NCBI RefSeq assembly: GCF_004801905.1
Contig: NZ_SSSN01000005.1
Span: 407,500 to 471,499, forward strand
Direction: 5' to 3'
Source of the DNA: Orlajensenia flava
GTDB lineage: Bacteria; Actinomycetota; Actinomycetes; Actinomycetales; Microbacteriaceae
Length of the DNA stretch: 64,000 nt
Made by a program: the position numbers and the translations under genes. Shown piece after piece: positions 7,960 to 16,174 of the stretch. The stretch's first letter is position 1, and the number at the start of each line of letters is the position of its first letter. The notes beneath the pieces are model-generated. The model was not told where the DNA came from and searched no databases. It saw only the letters and a list, made by a program, of their open reading frames with translations.

Positions 7960-9321
7960 GTGCACTACGCCGAGTCCATCACCGATCTCATCGGCAACAC
8001 CCCGCTCGTCAAGCTCACTCACGTCACCGACGGCATCGCCGCGACAGTGCTCGTGAAGCTCGAGTACTTCAACCCGGGCGGCTCGGCGAAGGACCGCATC
8101 GCCGAGCGCATCATCGACGCGGCCGAGCGCGAGGGCAAGCTGAAGCCCGGCGGCACCATCGTGGAGCCGACCTCGGGCAACACCGGTGTGGGCCTTGCGC
8201 TCGTCGCCCAGCAGCGCGGCTACCGCTGCGTGTTCGTCTGCCCCGACAAGGTCGGCGAGGACAAGCGCAACGTGCTGACGGCGTACGGCGCCGAGGTCGT
8301 CGTGACGCCCACATCCGTCGCCCCCGACAGCCCCGAGTCGTACTACAGCGTCTCCGACCGGCTCGCGCGCGAGATTCCGGGTGCGTTCAAGCCCGACCAG
8401 TACTCCAACCCGAACGGCCCGCTGAGCCACTACGAGACGACGGGACCCGAGATCTGGCGCGACACGGATGGCCGCATCACCCACTTCGTCGCTGGCGTGG
8501 GCACGGGAGGAACCATCACGGGAACGGGCCGCTTCCTGCGCGAGCAGTCCGACACCGTGCGCATCATCGGCGCCGACCCCGAGGGCTCGGTCTACTCGGG
8601 CGGCACCGGTCGTCCCTACCTCGTCGAGGGCGTGGGCGAGGACTTCTGGCCGAGCGCGTACGACCCATCCGTCCCGCACGAGATCATCGCGGTGACGGAT
8701 GCCGACTCGTTCGCCATGACGCGGCGCCTCGCCCAGGAGGAGGGCATCCTCGTCGGCGGCTCGAGCGGCATGGCCGTGGTCGCCGCGCTCGAGGCGGCCC
8801 GCGACCTGCCCGCGGATGCCGTCGTCGTCGTGCTGCTGCCCGACGGGGGCCGCGGCTACCTCGCCAAGATCTTCAACGACAAGTGGCTGCGCAGCTACGG
8901 CTTCAGCAACGCGCCGAGCGGGCACACCGTGGCGAACCTCCTCGGCGCCAAGGCCGACCGCACGCCCGCCCTCGTCTACGCCCACCCCGATGACACGGTG
9001 CGCGACGCCATCGACCGCATGACGGATACGGGCGTGTCCCAGCTGCTGGTGCTCTCCGCCGAGCCGCCCGTCGTGCTCGGCGAGGTGAGCGGCGCGATCC
9101 ACGACGAGGAACTCATGGAGCTGGTGTTCTCCGGGCAGGTGAACCTCGCCGACAAGGTGGGCGCCCTGGCCGGGCGGCCCCTTCCGCTCATCGGCGTCAA
9201 CGAGCCGGTCGCGACCGCTCGCGCGGCCTTCGCGACGGATGCGGCGATGCTCGTGACCGACGGCGGCAAGGTGCTGGGCGTCATCACGCGCTCCGACCTG
9301 CTCAGCTACCTCGGCGCCTGA
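7960..9321 (+). CDS. cbs: Cystathionine beta-synthase
   Basis: A 453-residue cytosolic PLP enzyme that condenses serine (or O-acetylserine) with homocysteine to give cystathionine. The catalytic fold shows NPGGSAKDR with the Schiff-base Lys at about residue 44, the substrate loop TSGNTG, and the phosphate-binding GVGTGGTITG. Residues about 335-453 form a pair of CBS domains, separating it from plain cysteine synthase (about 310 residues). The GTG start is set by GTAAGG nine bases upstream. It is followed 48 bases later by the gamma-synthase/lyase gene and preceded by the Cys-Cys leader peptide, so the unit is probably tuned to cysteine supply. Confidence 0.92.
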   Translation: MHYAESITDLIGNTPLVKLTHVTDGIAATVLVKLEYFNPGGSAKDRIAERIIDAAEREGKLKPGGTIVEPTSGNTGVGLALVAQQRGYRCVFVCPDKVGEDKRNVLTAYGAEVVVTPTSVAPDSPESYYSVSDRLAREIPGAFKPDQYSNPNGPLSHYETTGPEIWRDTDGRITHFVAGVGTGGTITGTGRFLREQSDTVRIIGADPEGSVYSGGTGRPYLVEGVGEDFWPSAYDPSVPHEIIAVTDADSFAMTRRLAQEEGILVGGSSGMAVVAALEAARDLPADAVVVVLLPDGGRGYLAKIFNDKWLRSYGFSNAPSGHTVANLLGAKADRTPALVYAHPDDTVRDAIDRMTDTGVSQLLVLSAEPPVVLGEVSGAIHDEELMELVFSGQVNLADKVGALAGRPLPLIGVNEPVATARAAFATDAAMLVTDGGKVLGVITRSDLLSYLGA

Positions 9322-9369
9322 CCGCCACCCCTCCGTTCCACCCGTTCCGATCCTCTTGGAGTCGACGTC

Positions 9370-10527
9370 ATGACCACCTCCGACCGTTTCGCCACCCGCG
9401 CCATCCACGCCGGGCAGAGCTTCGACCCGACCACTGGCGCGGTCATCCCGCCCATCTACCAGTCGTCCACCTTCGTACAGGACGGCATCGGAGGCCTGCG
9501 CGGCGGCTACGAGTACGCGCGCGCCGGCAACCCGACTCGCACGGCGCTCGAGACCCAGCTCGCCGCCCTCGAGGGAGGAGCCCACGGGCTCTCGTTCTCG
9601 TCCGGACTCGCTGCCGAGGACTCGCTCCTGCGGGCGGTTCTGAAACCGGGCGATCACGTCGTCATGGGCAACGACGTCTACGGGGGCACCTACCGGCTGA
9701 TCAACCGCATCCATGGAGCGTGGGGCATCCGCAACACCCCCGTCGACACTACGGACCTCGCGGCGGTGCGGGACGCGGTGAAGGCCGAGGCCACCCGCAT
9801 CCTATGGATCGAGACGCCGTCCAACCCCCTCATGACCGTGAGCGACATCACCGCGCTCGCGGAGATCGGCCACGATGCGCGCCTCATCGTCGTGGTCGAC
9901 AACACCTTCGCCTCCCCGGCTCTGCAGCAGCCGCTGAGCCTCGGGGCGGATGTCGTGGTCCACTCGACCACCAAGTACATCGGGGGTCATTCCGACGTCA
10001 TCGGCGGCGCGCTCGTCATCAACGACGACGAGCTGCACGAGAAGGCCAAGTTCATCCAGTTCGCCGCCGGTCCCGTCTCGGCGCCGATGGACGCCTTCCT
10101 CACCACGCGAGGCATCAAGACGTTGGCCGTGCGGATGGAGCGTCATTCGCAGAATGCCCTCGCGATCGCCGAGCACCTCGTCGGCCACGCCGCACTCGAC
10201 ACCGTGCTCTACCCCGGCCTGCCGGATCACCCGGGCCACGAGCTCGCTGCGCGCCAGATGGTCGGAGGCTTCGGCGGAATGATCTCGCTCTCGCTCTCGG
10301 GCGGGGGAGCGGCAGCGCGACGGTTCGCCGAGTCGCTCGAGGTGTTCTCGCTCGCGGAGTCGCTCGGCGGAGTGGAATCGCTCGTCAACTACCCGTCGGA
10401 GATGACGCACGCCTCCGTGCGCGGCACCGAGCTCGAGGTGTCGGAGAGCATCGTGCGTCTCTCGGTGGGTATCGAGGACGTCGCGGACCTCATCGACGAC
10501 GTCGATCGGGCGCTGGCTCGCGCCTGA
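9370..10527 (+). CDS. metB: Cystathionine gamma-synthase or gamma-lyase
   Basis: A 385-residue PLP enzyme of the Cys/Met metabolism family. It opens with RFATRAIHAGQSFDPTTGAVIPPIYQSSTF and has the PLP Lys in VVHSTTKYIGGHSD (about residue 202); the C-terminal LSVGIEDVADLIDDVDRAL is typical. It either joins an activated homoserine to cysteine (MetB) or splits cystathionine to cysteine (lyase), and sequence alone does not separate these. Pairing with CBS favours the reverse transsulfuration (lyase) role, completing homocysteine-to-cysteine conversion. Full length and intact. Confidence 0.9.
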   Translation: MTTSDRFATRAIHAGQSFDPTTGAVIPPIYQSSTFVQDGIGGLRGGYEYARAGNPTRTALETQLAALEGGAHGLSFSSGLAAEDSLLRAVLKPGDHVVMGNDVYGGTYRLINRIHGAWGIRNTPVDTTDLAAVRDAVKAEATRILWIETPSNPLMTVSDITALAEIGHDARLIVVVDNTFASPALQQPLSLGADVVVHSTTKYIGGHSDVIGGALVINDDELHEKAKFIQFAAGPVSAPMDAFLTTRGIKTLAVRMERHSQNALAIAEHLVGHAALDTVLYPGLPDHPGHELAARQMVGGFGGMISLSLSGGGAAARRFAESLEVFSLAESLGGVESLVNYPSEMTHASVRGTELEVSESIVRLSVGIEDVADLIDDVDRALARA

Positions 10528-10586
10528 CCATGCGGGCCGCTGCGGTCGACCCGGCGGCGGCGCAACTCTGACGGCGCGGCGGCCGA

Positions 10587-10997
10587 TCAGGCGCGGACGA
10601 GCCTGACGACGGGGATCTCGCGCTCGATCTTGGCCTGGTGTTCGGCGAAGAATCCTGCGCGGTCGACCACGGATGACCACACCTGGTCGTGTTCCTCCCC
10701 ATCGATGATCTCGGCGGTCGCCTCGTAGGTCTCCTCCGGCGCCTCGACACGAACATGCGGCTCGGCTTCGATGTTCAGGTACCAGTCGGGGTCGTCGGGC
10801 GCGGCGTTCGCCGACGCCACCACCAGGATGCCGCCGCTCTCCTCGTCGGGGAGGAAGAAGACGGGTGTGGTGCGCGGTTCCCCCGTGACCCGCCCGGTCG
10901 TCGTCAGCAGGACGAGTCGGTCGCGGTGCATGCCGGTGACCTCTCCGCCCGCGCGGTACTGCTCGATGACCCGCTGGTTGATCTCTGCCATGTCCAT
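10587..10997 (-). CDS. Deazaflavin-dependent nitroreductase family protein
   Basis: A 136-residue protein of the DUF385/Ddn fold. It shows LVLLTTTGRVTGEPRTTPVFFLPDEE, then VVASANAAPDDPDWYLNIEAEPHVRV, the usual core of F420-dependent nitroreductase-like proteins. These bind reduced F420 or another flavin and act on quinones or nitro compounds; the physiological substrate is unknown. The start MDMAEINQR is preferred because it opens the conserved N-terminal helix, with GGAG just upstream. It is divergent from the SnoaL-like gene, with 88 bases between. Confidence 0.82.
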   Translation of the reverse strand: MDMAEINQRVIEQYRAGGEVTGMHRDRLVLLTTTGRVTGEPRTTPVFFLPDEESGGILVVASANAAPDDPDWYLNIEAEPHVRVEAPEETYEATAEIIDGEEHDQVWSSVVDRAGFFAEHQAKIEREIPVVRLVRA

Positions 10998-11085
10998 GGC
11001 TCCATCGTGGCCCGGGCACGCCGCGTGCGACAGGGGGTGGCGTGCGCGTTGTCCCGTGTGGGCGGGTGGCTGTACAACTGGAGAC

Positions 11086-11472
11086 ATGAGCGACATCAAC
11101 GACTGGATGGAGCGCTACCTGCGCGCATGGGATTCCAACGATCCCGCCGACATCCGTGCCCTGTTCACCGAAGACGCCGAGTACTACACGTTGCCGGGGC
11201 GCCGGCCCAAGCGCGGGGCGGATGCGATCGCGGAGTGGTGGGAGGAGGCGCGCGATGAGCCGGGCGACTACACCTTCCGGTGGGAGACCATCGCCTCGAC
11301 GCCCGCGCGTGCCGTCATCCAGGGCTACACGGGCTATCACGAGCGCAGCAGCTTCCACAACCTGTGGGTGATCGACCTCGAACCCGACGGTCGCGCCAGC
11401 CGGTTCACCGAGTGGTGGGTCGAGGTGCCGGAGGGTGCGGATGCGACGCCGGAGCCGGGCGAGGATCAGTAG
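11086..11472 (+). CDS. SnoaL-like (NTF2 fold) protein
   Basis: A 128-residue protein beginning MSDINDWMERYLRAWDSNDPADIRALFTEDAEYY, the signature of a SnoaL-like/NTF2 alpha-beta cone. Such proteins act as small isomerases, dehydratases or binding domains; nothing here gives a substrate. The ATG is set by GGAG three bases upstream. A single gene, divergent from the nitroreductase-like gene. Confidence 0.75.
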   Translation: MSDINDWMERYLRAWDSNDPADIRALFTEDAEYYTLPGRRPKRGADAIAEWWEEARDEPGDYTFRWETIASTPARAVIQGYTGYHERSSFHNLWVIDLEPDGRASRFTEWWVEVPEGADATPEPGEDQ

Positions 11473-11553
11473 CGCCCAGCGATGGCAGGAAAGCGATGAA
11501 CAATGTCGTTCCTGCCAGTCGGCGGCGGCGATCGCCTCGGCCATAGTGGACGA

Positions 11554-12954
11554 GTGACCAACCCCGCCCGCACGTCCGCCTCGGCCCCGACGCCTTCATC
11601 GACATCGGCCTCGACGCCTCCATCGACACCGACGTCGATGCCAGCGGTCGGCCTGCCCGCGTCGGCGGAATCGACGCCCGCGGCGCCGCCCGCGCCGCTT
11701 CGGTCGGGATCGTTGGGGCTGGCGCGCGGCACGGCGCTCTATATCGCCGCCGTGCTGGGCACGGGCATCCTCGTGCTTCCCGGACTCGCCGCCTCCGTGG
11801 CCGGACCGGCCTCGATCATCGCCGTGGTCGCCGTCTTCCTGCTGTCGATCCCGCTTGCGGGCACGTTCGCGGCGCTGGCGTCCCGTTACCCCGACCCCGG
11901 CGGTGTCGCCAGCTACGTCCGTAAGGCCCTCGGGGGCACCGCCGCCCGCATGACGGGGTACTGGTTTTACTTCGGCGTCTGCGTCGGCGCCCCCGTCGTC
12001 GGGGTTCTCGGCGCGGAGTACGTCGTGGCGGTGCTCGGTGTCGACCACGCCGCCGTGGCGTGGGTGGGGCTGGCCATCCTCATCCCTCCCTTCATCACCA
12101 ACATGTTCGGAGTGCGCATCTCGGGTGCCGCCCAGCTCGTCCTGACCGGGCTGCTGCTGGTGGTCGTCGTCATCGTGGTCGCCTTGAGCGTGCCCCAGGC
12201 GCAGTCGTCCAACTTCCAGCCCTTCCTCCCTCACGGGTGGGCGGGGGTCGGTACGGCCATCAGCCTGTTCCTCTGGGCGTTCGCGGGCTGGGAGGTCGGA
12301 ACCCACATCGCGGGGGAGTTCCGCAACCCGCGTCGCGTCATTCCGCTCGCCACGGCCATCGCCGTGGTGGTCGTCGGTGCCGCCTACCTGGCCCTCCAGC
12401 TCGTGACGGTCGCGGTGCTCGGCGACCGCGCCTCCTCGAGCGCCGTCCCCCTGCTCGACCTCGTCGCCGGAACCGCGCCGGTGTACGGACGCATCATCAT
12501 CGCGGTCATCGCGGCCATCGTCGTGCTCGGCGTGGTGAACGCCTACCTCGGCGCATTCGCGAAGCTCGGCGCATCCCTCGGGCGCGACGGCGACCTGCCG
12601 CACTGGTTCGCACGCGGCGTCGATGATGGCGCGATCGCCCGCCGCAGCCTCGCCCTCACCGCAGCGCTCTTCGCCGTGTACTACGCGCTGATGGTGGCGG
12701 CCCGCTTCGACCTCGAGGCGTTCATCCTCGTGCACACGTCGTGCATGGCGGCCATCTACGCCTTCGGCATGTTCGCGGCCGTGCGCATCCTCCGCACCTT
12801 CAGCCCGGGCTGGTGGATGGCGGTGGTGTCGAGCGTTCTCACGGTGGGCCTGCTCGTCCTCGCGGGCTGGCATCTCGTCATTCCGGCCGGCCTCGCGCTG
12901 GCAGCACTCGTCGTCACCCTCGTCAAGCGACTCCGAAAGGCGCCCACCCCGTGA
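11554..12954 (+). CDS. APC-family amino acid permease
   Basis: A 466-residue membrane transporter with about twelve TM helices. The first two helices carry GTALYIAAVLGTGILVLPGLAASVAGPASIIA, the substrate-binding signature of the APC superfamily (YjeH/YcaM-like), and WAFAGWEVGTHIAGEFRNP matches the conserved helix 6 region. The N-terminal 50 residues are a Ser/Thr/Pro/Ala-rich tail. GTG at 11554 is preferred because a CATAGT box lies seven bases upstream; 11503 is an alternative in-frame ATG. The stop overlaps the next gene's GTG start, so it is translationally coupled to the cyclase-family hydrolase. Confidence 0.88.
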   Translation: MTNPARTSASAPTPSSTSASTPPSTPTSMPAVGLPASAESTPAAPPAPLRSGSLGLARGTALYIAAVLGTGILVLPGLAASVAGPASIIAVVAVFLLSIPLAGTFAALASRYPDPGGVASYVRKALGGTAARMTGYWFYFGVCVGAPVVGVLGAEYVVAVLGVDHAAVAWVGLAILIPPFITNMFGVRISGAAQLVLTGLLLVVVVIVVALSVPQAQSSNFQPFLPHGWAGVGTAISLFLWAFAGWEVGTHIAGEFRNPRRVIPLATAIAVVVVGAAYLALQLVTVAVLGDRASSSAVPLLDLVAGTAPVYGRIIIAVIAAIVVLGVVNAYLGAFAKLGASLGRDGDLPHWFARGVDDGAIARRSLALTAALFAVYYALMVAARFDLEAFILVHTSCMAAIYAFGMFAAVRILRTFSPGWWMAVVSSVLTVGLLVLAGWHLVIPAGLALAALVVTLVKRLRKAPTP

Positions 12955-13625
12955 GCACTCCCGTCCGCCGCATCGTCGACCTCAGCCACACCATCCGCGC
13001 CGGGCTCGTCACCTACCCCGGCCTTCCGGCCCCCACGATCACGCCGCACCTCACCCGAGAAGCCTCGCGGGCGGTCTATGCGTCGGGCACGGAGTTCGCC
13101 ATGGACATCATCACGATGATCGGAAACACCGGTACCTATCTCGACAGCCCCTTTCACCGCTACGACGGCGGCGGCGACCTCGCGAGCCTCTCGCTCGACA
13201 CGCTCGTCGACCTGCCGGCGCACGTCTTCCACCTCGACGAGGCGGCCGGGCGCGGCATCCCGGCATCCGTGTTCGACGGCCTCGACCTTGCCGACGCGGC
13301 CGCACTCCTGCACACCGGCTGGAGCAGGCATTTCGGTTCGGAGGACTACGCACACGGCGCTCCCTATCTCACCGAGGAGGGAGCGCAGCGTCTCGCCGAG
13401 GCGGGTGTCGCGCTGGTGGGCATCGATTCGCTCAACATCGACGACGTCGAGAGCGGCGGTCGCCGGCCGGCGCACTCGCTGCTGCTCGCAGCCGGCATCC
13501 ACGTGGTCGAACACCTCACCGGCCTTGACGCCCTCCCGGTCACCGGTGCGCGCTTCACCGCCGTACCGCCCAAGGTGGAGGACTTCGGAACCTTCCCCGT
13601 GCGCGCCTTCGCTGTCATCTCCTAG
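12951..13625 (+). CDS. Cyclase-family (kynurenine formamidase-like) hydrolase
   Basis: A 224-residue protein starting VRRIVDLSHTIRAGLVTYPGLPAP, the opening of the cyclase/KynB-like fold. The metal site in the family is HxGTHxDxPxH; here residues about 63-73 read NTGTYLDSPFH, so the first two His ligands are Asn and Tyr while the Asp and last His remain. The protein may use a different metal arrangement or act on another cyclic amide or ester. The GTG start overlaps the permease stop. Together they suggest uptake and hydrolysis of one compound, perhaps an amino-acid derivative (inference). Confidence 0.8.
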   Translation: MSTPVRRIVDLSHTIRAGLVTYPGLPAPTITPHLTREASRAVYASGTEFAMDIITMIGNTGTYLDSPFHRYDGGGDLASLSLDTLVDLPAHVFHLDEAAGRGIPASVFDGLDLADAAALLHTGWSRHFGSEDYAHGAPYLTEEGAQRLAEAGVALVGIDSLNIDDVESGGRRPAHSLLLAAGIHVVEHLTGLDALPVTGARFTAVPPKVEDFGTFPVRAFAVIS

Positions 13626-13675
13626 ACGGGTCAAGGGGGTGCCGCTGCATCGCTCGCCGCGTCAGGATGGAGGGC

Positions 13676-14509
13676 ATGACCGACATCCCCACCTACACCC
13701 TCAATGACGGCGAGAACCTCCCGGCCATCGGCCTCGGAACCTACGGATTGCGCGGCGACGCGGGCATCGCCTCGGTCGAGGCGGCCATCGCGTCGGGGTA
13801 CCGCCTTCTCGACACCGCGCTCAACTACGAGAACGAGCGCGAGGTGGGGGAGGGGATGCGCCGGGCCGAGGTCGATCGCGGCGAGCTGCTGGTCACCACC
13901 AAGATCCCCGGCCGGCACCACGGCTACGACGAGACCATGGCCAGTTTCGCGGAGTCCCGCCAGAACCTCGGCGTCGATGTGGTGAACCTCTACCTCATCC
14001 ATTGGCCGCTGCCCCGTGTGGACAAGTACGTCGACACGTGGAGGGCGATGATCGACCTGCGCGAGCAGGGACTCGTCCGGTCGATCGGCGTCAGCAACTT
14101 CACCATCGAGCACCTTCGGCGCCTCGACGACGAGACCGGCGTGCTCCCCTCCGTCAACCAGGTCGAGCTGCACCCGTACTTCCCGCAGACGCAACTCCGC
14201 GAGTTCCACGCTTCCAGCGGCATCCGCACCGAGAGCTGGAGTCCGCTCGGCAAGAGCAGCGAGCTACTCAGCGAGCCGGTCATCGTCGACCTGGCGGGCG
14301 CGTACGGGGTGACTCCCGTTCAGCTCGTGCTGCGCTGGCACACCCAGCTCGGCAGCATCCCCATCCCGAAGTCCGCGGATGCCGAGCGGCAGCGCGAGAA
14401 TCTCGACATCTTCGGATTCACGATGACGGATGACGAGCTCGACGTCCTCTCCGATCTCGAGCGCGGCCGTCTCTGGGGCGGCGACCCCGAGACGAACGAG
14501 GAGTTCTAG
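13676..14509 (+). CDS. Aldo/keto reductase
   Basis: A 277-residue NADPH-dependent TIM-barrel oxidoreductase, close to the diketogluconate/glyoxal reductase group. Visible features are LPAIGLGTYGLRG at the start, the catalytic Asp-Tyr region YRLLDTALNYENEREVG, the Lys in LLVTTKIPG, His in YLIHWPLP, the GVSNF motif and the cofactor loop IPIPKSADAERQREN. The ATG is set by GGAGGG; an upstream in-frame ATG at 13667 lacks a spaced ribosome site. No operon partner is obvious. Confidence 0.9.
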   Translation: MTDIPTYTLNDGENLPAIGLGTYGLRGDAGIASVEAAIASGYRLLDTALNYENEREVGEGMRRAEVDRGELLVTTKIPGRHHGYDETMASFAESRQNLGVDVVNLYLIHWPLPRVDKYVDTWRAMIDLREQGLVRSIGVSNFTIEHLRRLDDETGVLPSVNQVELHPYFPQTQLREFHASSGIRTESWSPLGKSSELLSEPVIVDLAGAYGVTPVQLVLRWHTQLGSIPIPKSADAERQRENLDIFGFTMTDDELDVLSDLERGRLWGGDPETNEEF

Positions 14510-14535
14510 GCTCCGAGCGTCCTAGGCTCGATCGG

Positions 14536-15906
14536 GTGAGCGCATCGACGGCGGACATCCGACCCGGGCTGCTGAGGCCGCCCCACCTGTGGGTGACCCT
14601 GGGCATGTGCGCGCTCATCGTGCTCGGTGCGTTCGAGGCGCTCGCCATCACGACGGCGATGCCCTTGATCGTCGTGGACCTCCACGGCAAGGACGCCTAC
14701 GCGCTCGCGTTCGCGGCGCCTCTGGCCGCACAGGTCGTGGGGATGGTCATCGCGGGCGACTGGACCGATCGTCGCGGTCCGCGTGCTCCCCTCATCGCCG
14801 CCGCCGTCTCACTCGCGGCCGGCTTGGCCATAGCGGGGGCGTCATCGAACATGCCCGTCTTCATCGTGGGGCGCCTCGTGCAGGGACTCGGCAGTGGCGC
14901 CGTCACCATCCCCATCTACGTGCTGGTCGCGCGGCTCTACCCGCCGGAGCTCCGTCCGCGCATCTTCGCCGTGTTCGCCGCGTGCTGGGTGGTTCCGTCC
15001 CTCGTCGGACCATTCATCGCGGGAGCCGTAGCGCAGTCCGTCGGCTGGCGGTGGGTGTTCCTCGGCGTCATCGTGTTCGTCGCCGGCGCCCTCTGGGCGA
15101 TCCTGGCCGCCCTCCGCGGTCGGGACACCGGTGAGACCGGTACGTCTACGCCATGGCATCCACTGCGTCTGGTCGTCTCGCTCGTCGCCGCGGCAGCTGT
15201 TCTCGGTCTCACCCTCTCGGCCGGCCTCGCGGATCCGTGGCGCGTGGTCGGGGCAGTCGCATCCGTCGTGGTGGCGTTGGCCGCGTTCCGCATGCTCGTG
15301 CCGCCGGGGACGATCAGGGCGGCACGCGGGCTGCCGACGGTCATCCTGGAGCGCGGGCTGTTCGCCGCAGCCTTCTTCGGCGCCGAGACCTACATCCCCT
15401 ACCTCCTCGTCGATCGGCACGGCTTCTCCGTCGCCCTGGCCGGCCTCGCGCTGACCGTGTCGGGAGTCGCGTGGGCGAGCGGCTCCTACCTGCAGGGTCG
15501 GGTCGGAATGTCGAGCGTAGCGATCATCGGGTGGGGCAGCGCGGCGCTCACCTCGGGCATCGCCGTGGTGCTGGTCGCCGTCATCACGGCTGCACCGTGG
15601 CCGATCCTCTTCGTCGGCTGGGTCGTCGCGGCGACCGGAATGGGGTTCGGCTACCCCCGGCTGTCCGTCCTCACCCTCGAGTACTCCCCGGTGGCGGAGC
15701 AGGGCGCCAACACCTCGGCACTCTCGGTGGCGGATGCCTTGGGCGCGGCCGTGGCCCTCGCCCTCACGGCGATCTCGTCCGCCGCGGCGGGCGGCCTCGG
15801 CGCGGTGGGCAACGGATTCGCCGGAGCATTCATCGTGCCGACACTGTTCGGGGTGGCAGCGGTCGCCGTCGCCGGACGCGTCGGCCGACCGGTACGAACC
15901 GCTTGA
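14536..15906 (+). CDS. MFS transporter (EmrB/QacA-like)
   Basis: A 456-residue membrane protein with 12-14 helices. GDWTDRRGPRAPL is the loop 2-3 MFS motif and GRLVQGLGSGAVTIPIYVLVARLYPPELRPR is the helix 4-5 signature of drug:H+ antiporters. The GTG start lies seven bases after TAGGCT (14523-14528), so the transcript is probably leaderless. The exported compound is unknown. Confidence 0.87.
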   Translation: MSASTADIRPGLLRPPHLWVTLGMCALIVLGAFEALAITTAMPLIVVDLHGKDAYALAFAAPLAAQVVGMVIAGDWTDRRGPRAPLIAAAVSLAAGLAIAGASSNMPVFIVGRLVQGLGSGAVTIPIYVLVARLYPPELRPRIFAVFAACWVVPSLVGPFIAGAVAQSVGWRWVFLGVIVFVAGALWAILAALRGRDTGETGTSTPWHPLRLVVSLVAAAAVLGLTLSAGLADPWRVVGAVASVVVALAAFRMLVPPGTIRAARGLPTVILERGLFAAAFFGAETYIPYLLVDRHGFSVALAGLALTVSGVAWASGSYLQGRVGMSSVAIIGWGSAALTSGIAVVLVAVITAAPWPILFVGWVVAATGMGFGYPRLSVLTLEYSPVAEQGANTSALSVADALGAAVALALTAISSAAAGGLGAVGNGFAGAFIVPTLFGVAAVAVAGRVGRPVRTA

Positions 15907-16002
15907 GCTGGCGAGGCGTCGCCACATCGAGGCACGCCGGACGCCGGGCGGCGGATGTCGGCCGCGCCCGGAAATCACCGCGATCAATCCGAGGAAAACT
16001 CT

Positions 16003-16023
16003 TGTACCCCCGTGCGGGGTACA
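16003..16023. promoter_or_regulatory. Inverted repeat TGTACCCC-N5-GGGGTACA (candidate operator)
   Basis: A perfect 8-bp inverted repeat with a five-base spacer, about 150 bases before the secreted glucanase and in the 268-base gene-free interval 15907-16174. An A/T-rich stretch follows it. It is a plausible regulator site for the glucanase gene; no regulator is encoded next to it. Confidence 0.4.
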
Positions 16024-16174
16024 GCTAGCATCGGACCGCTTGCTGCAAAAGGCAAGTGGCTAGTCGCAATAAATCGCAGTATTCACTCAAGAAGCTGGGC
16101 CGCTGTGGCGTCGGGGGACGTCTGGCCGCGATCGTGCCCTCGATCCCGTCGACGACGACGGGGAAGGACGAACC

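Noticed and set aside
10528-10586. Terminator between the gamma-synthase and the nitroreductase-like gene
   Set aside because: The interval is G/C-rich with only short overlapping inverted repeats; no stem clearly better than chance was found.
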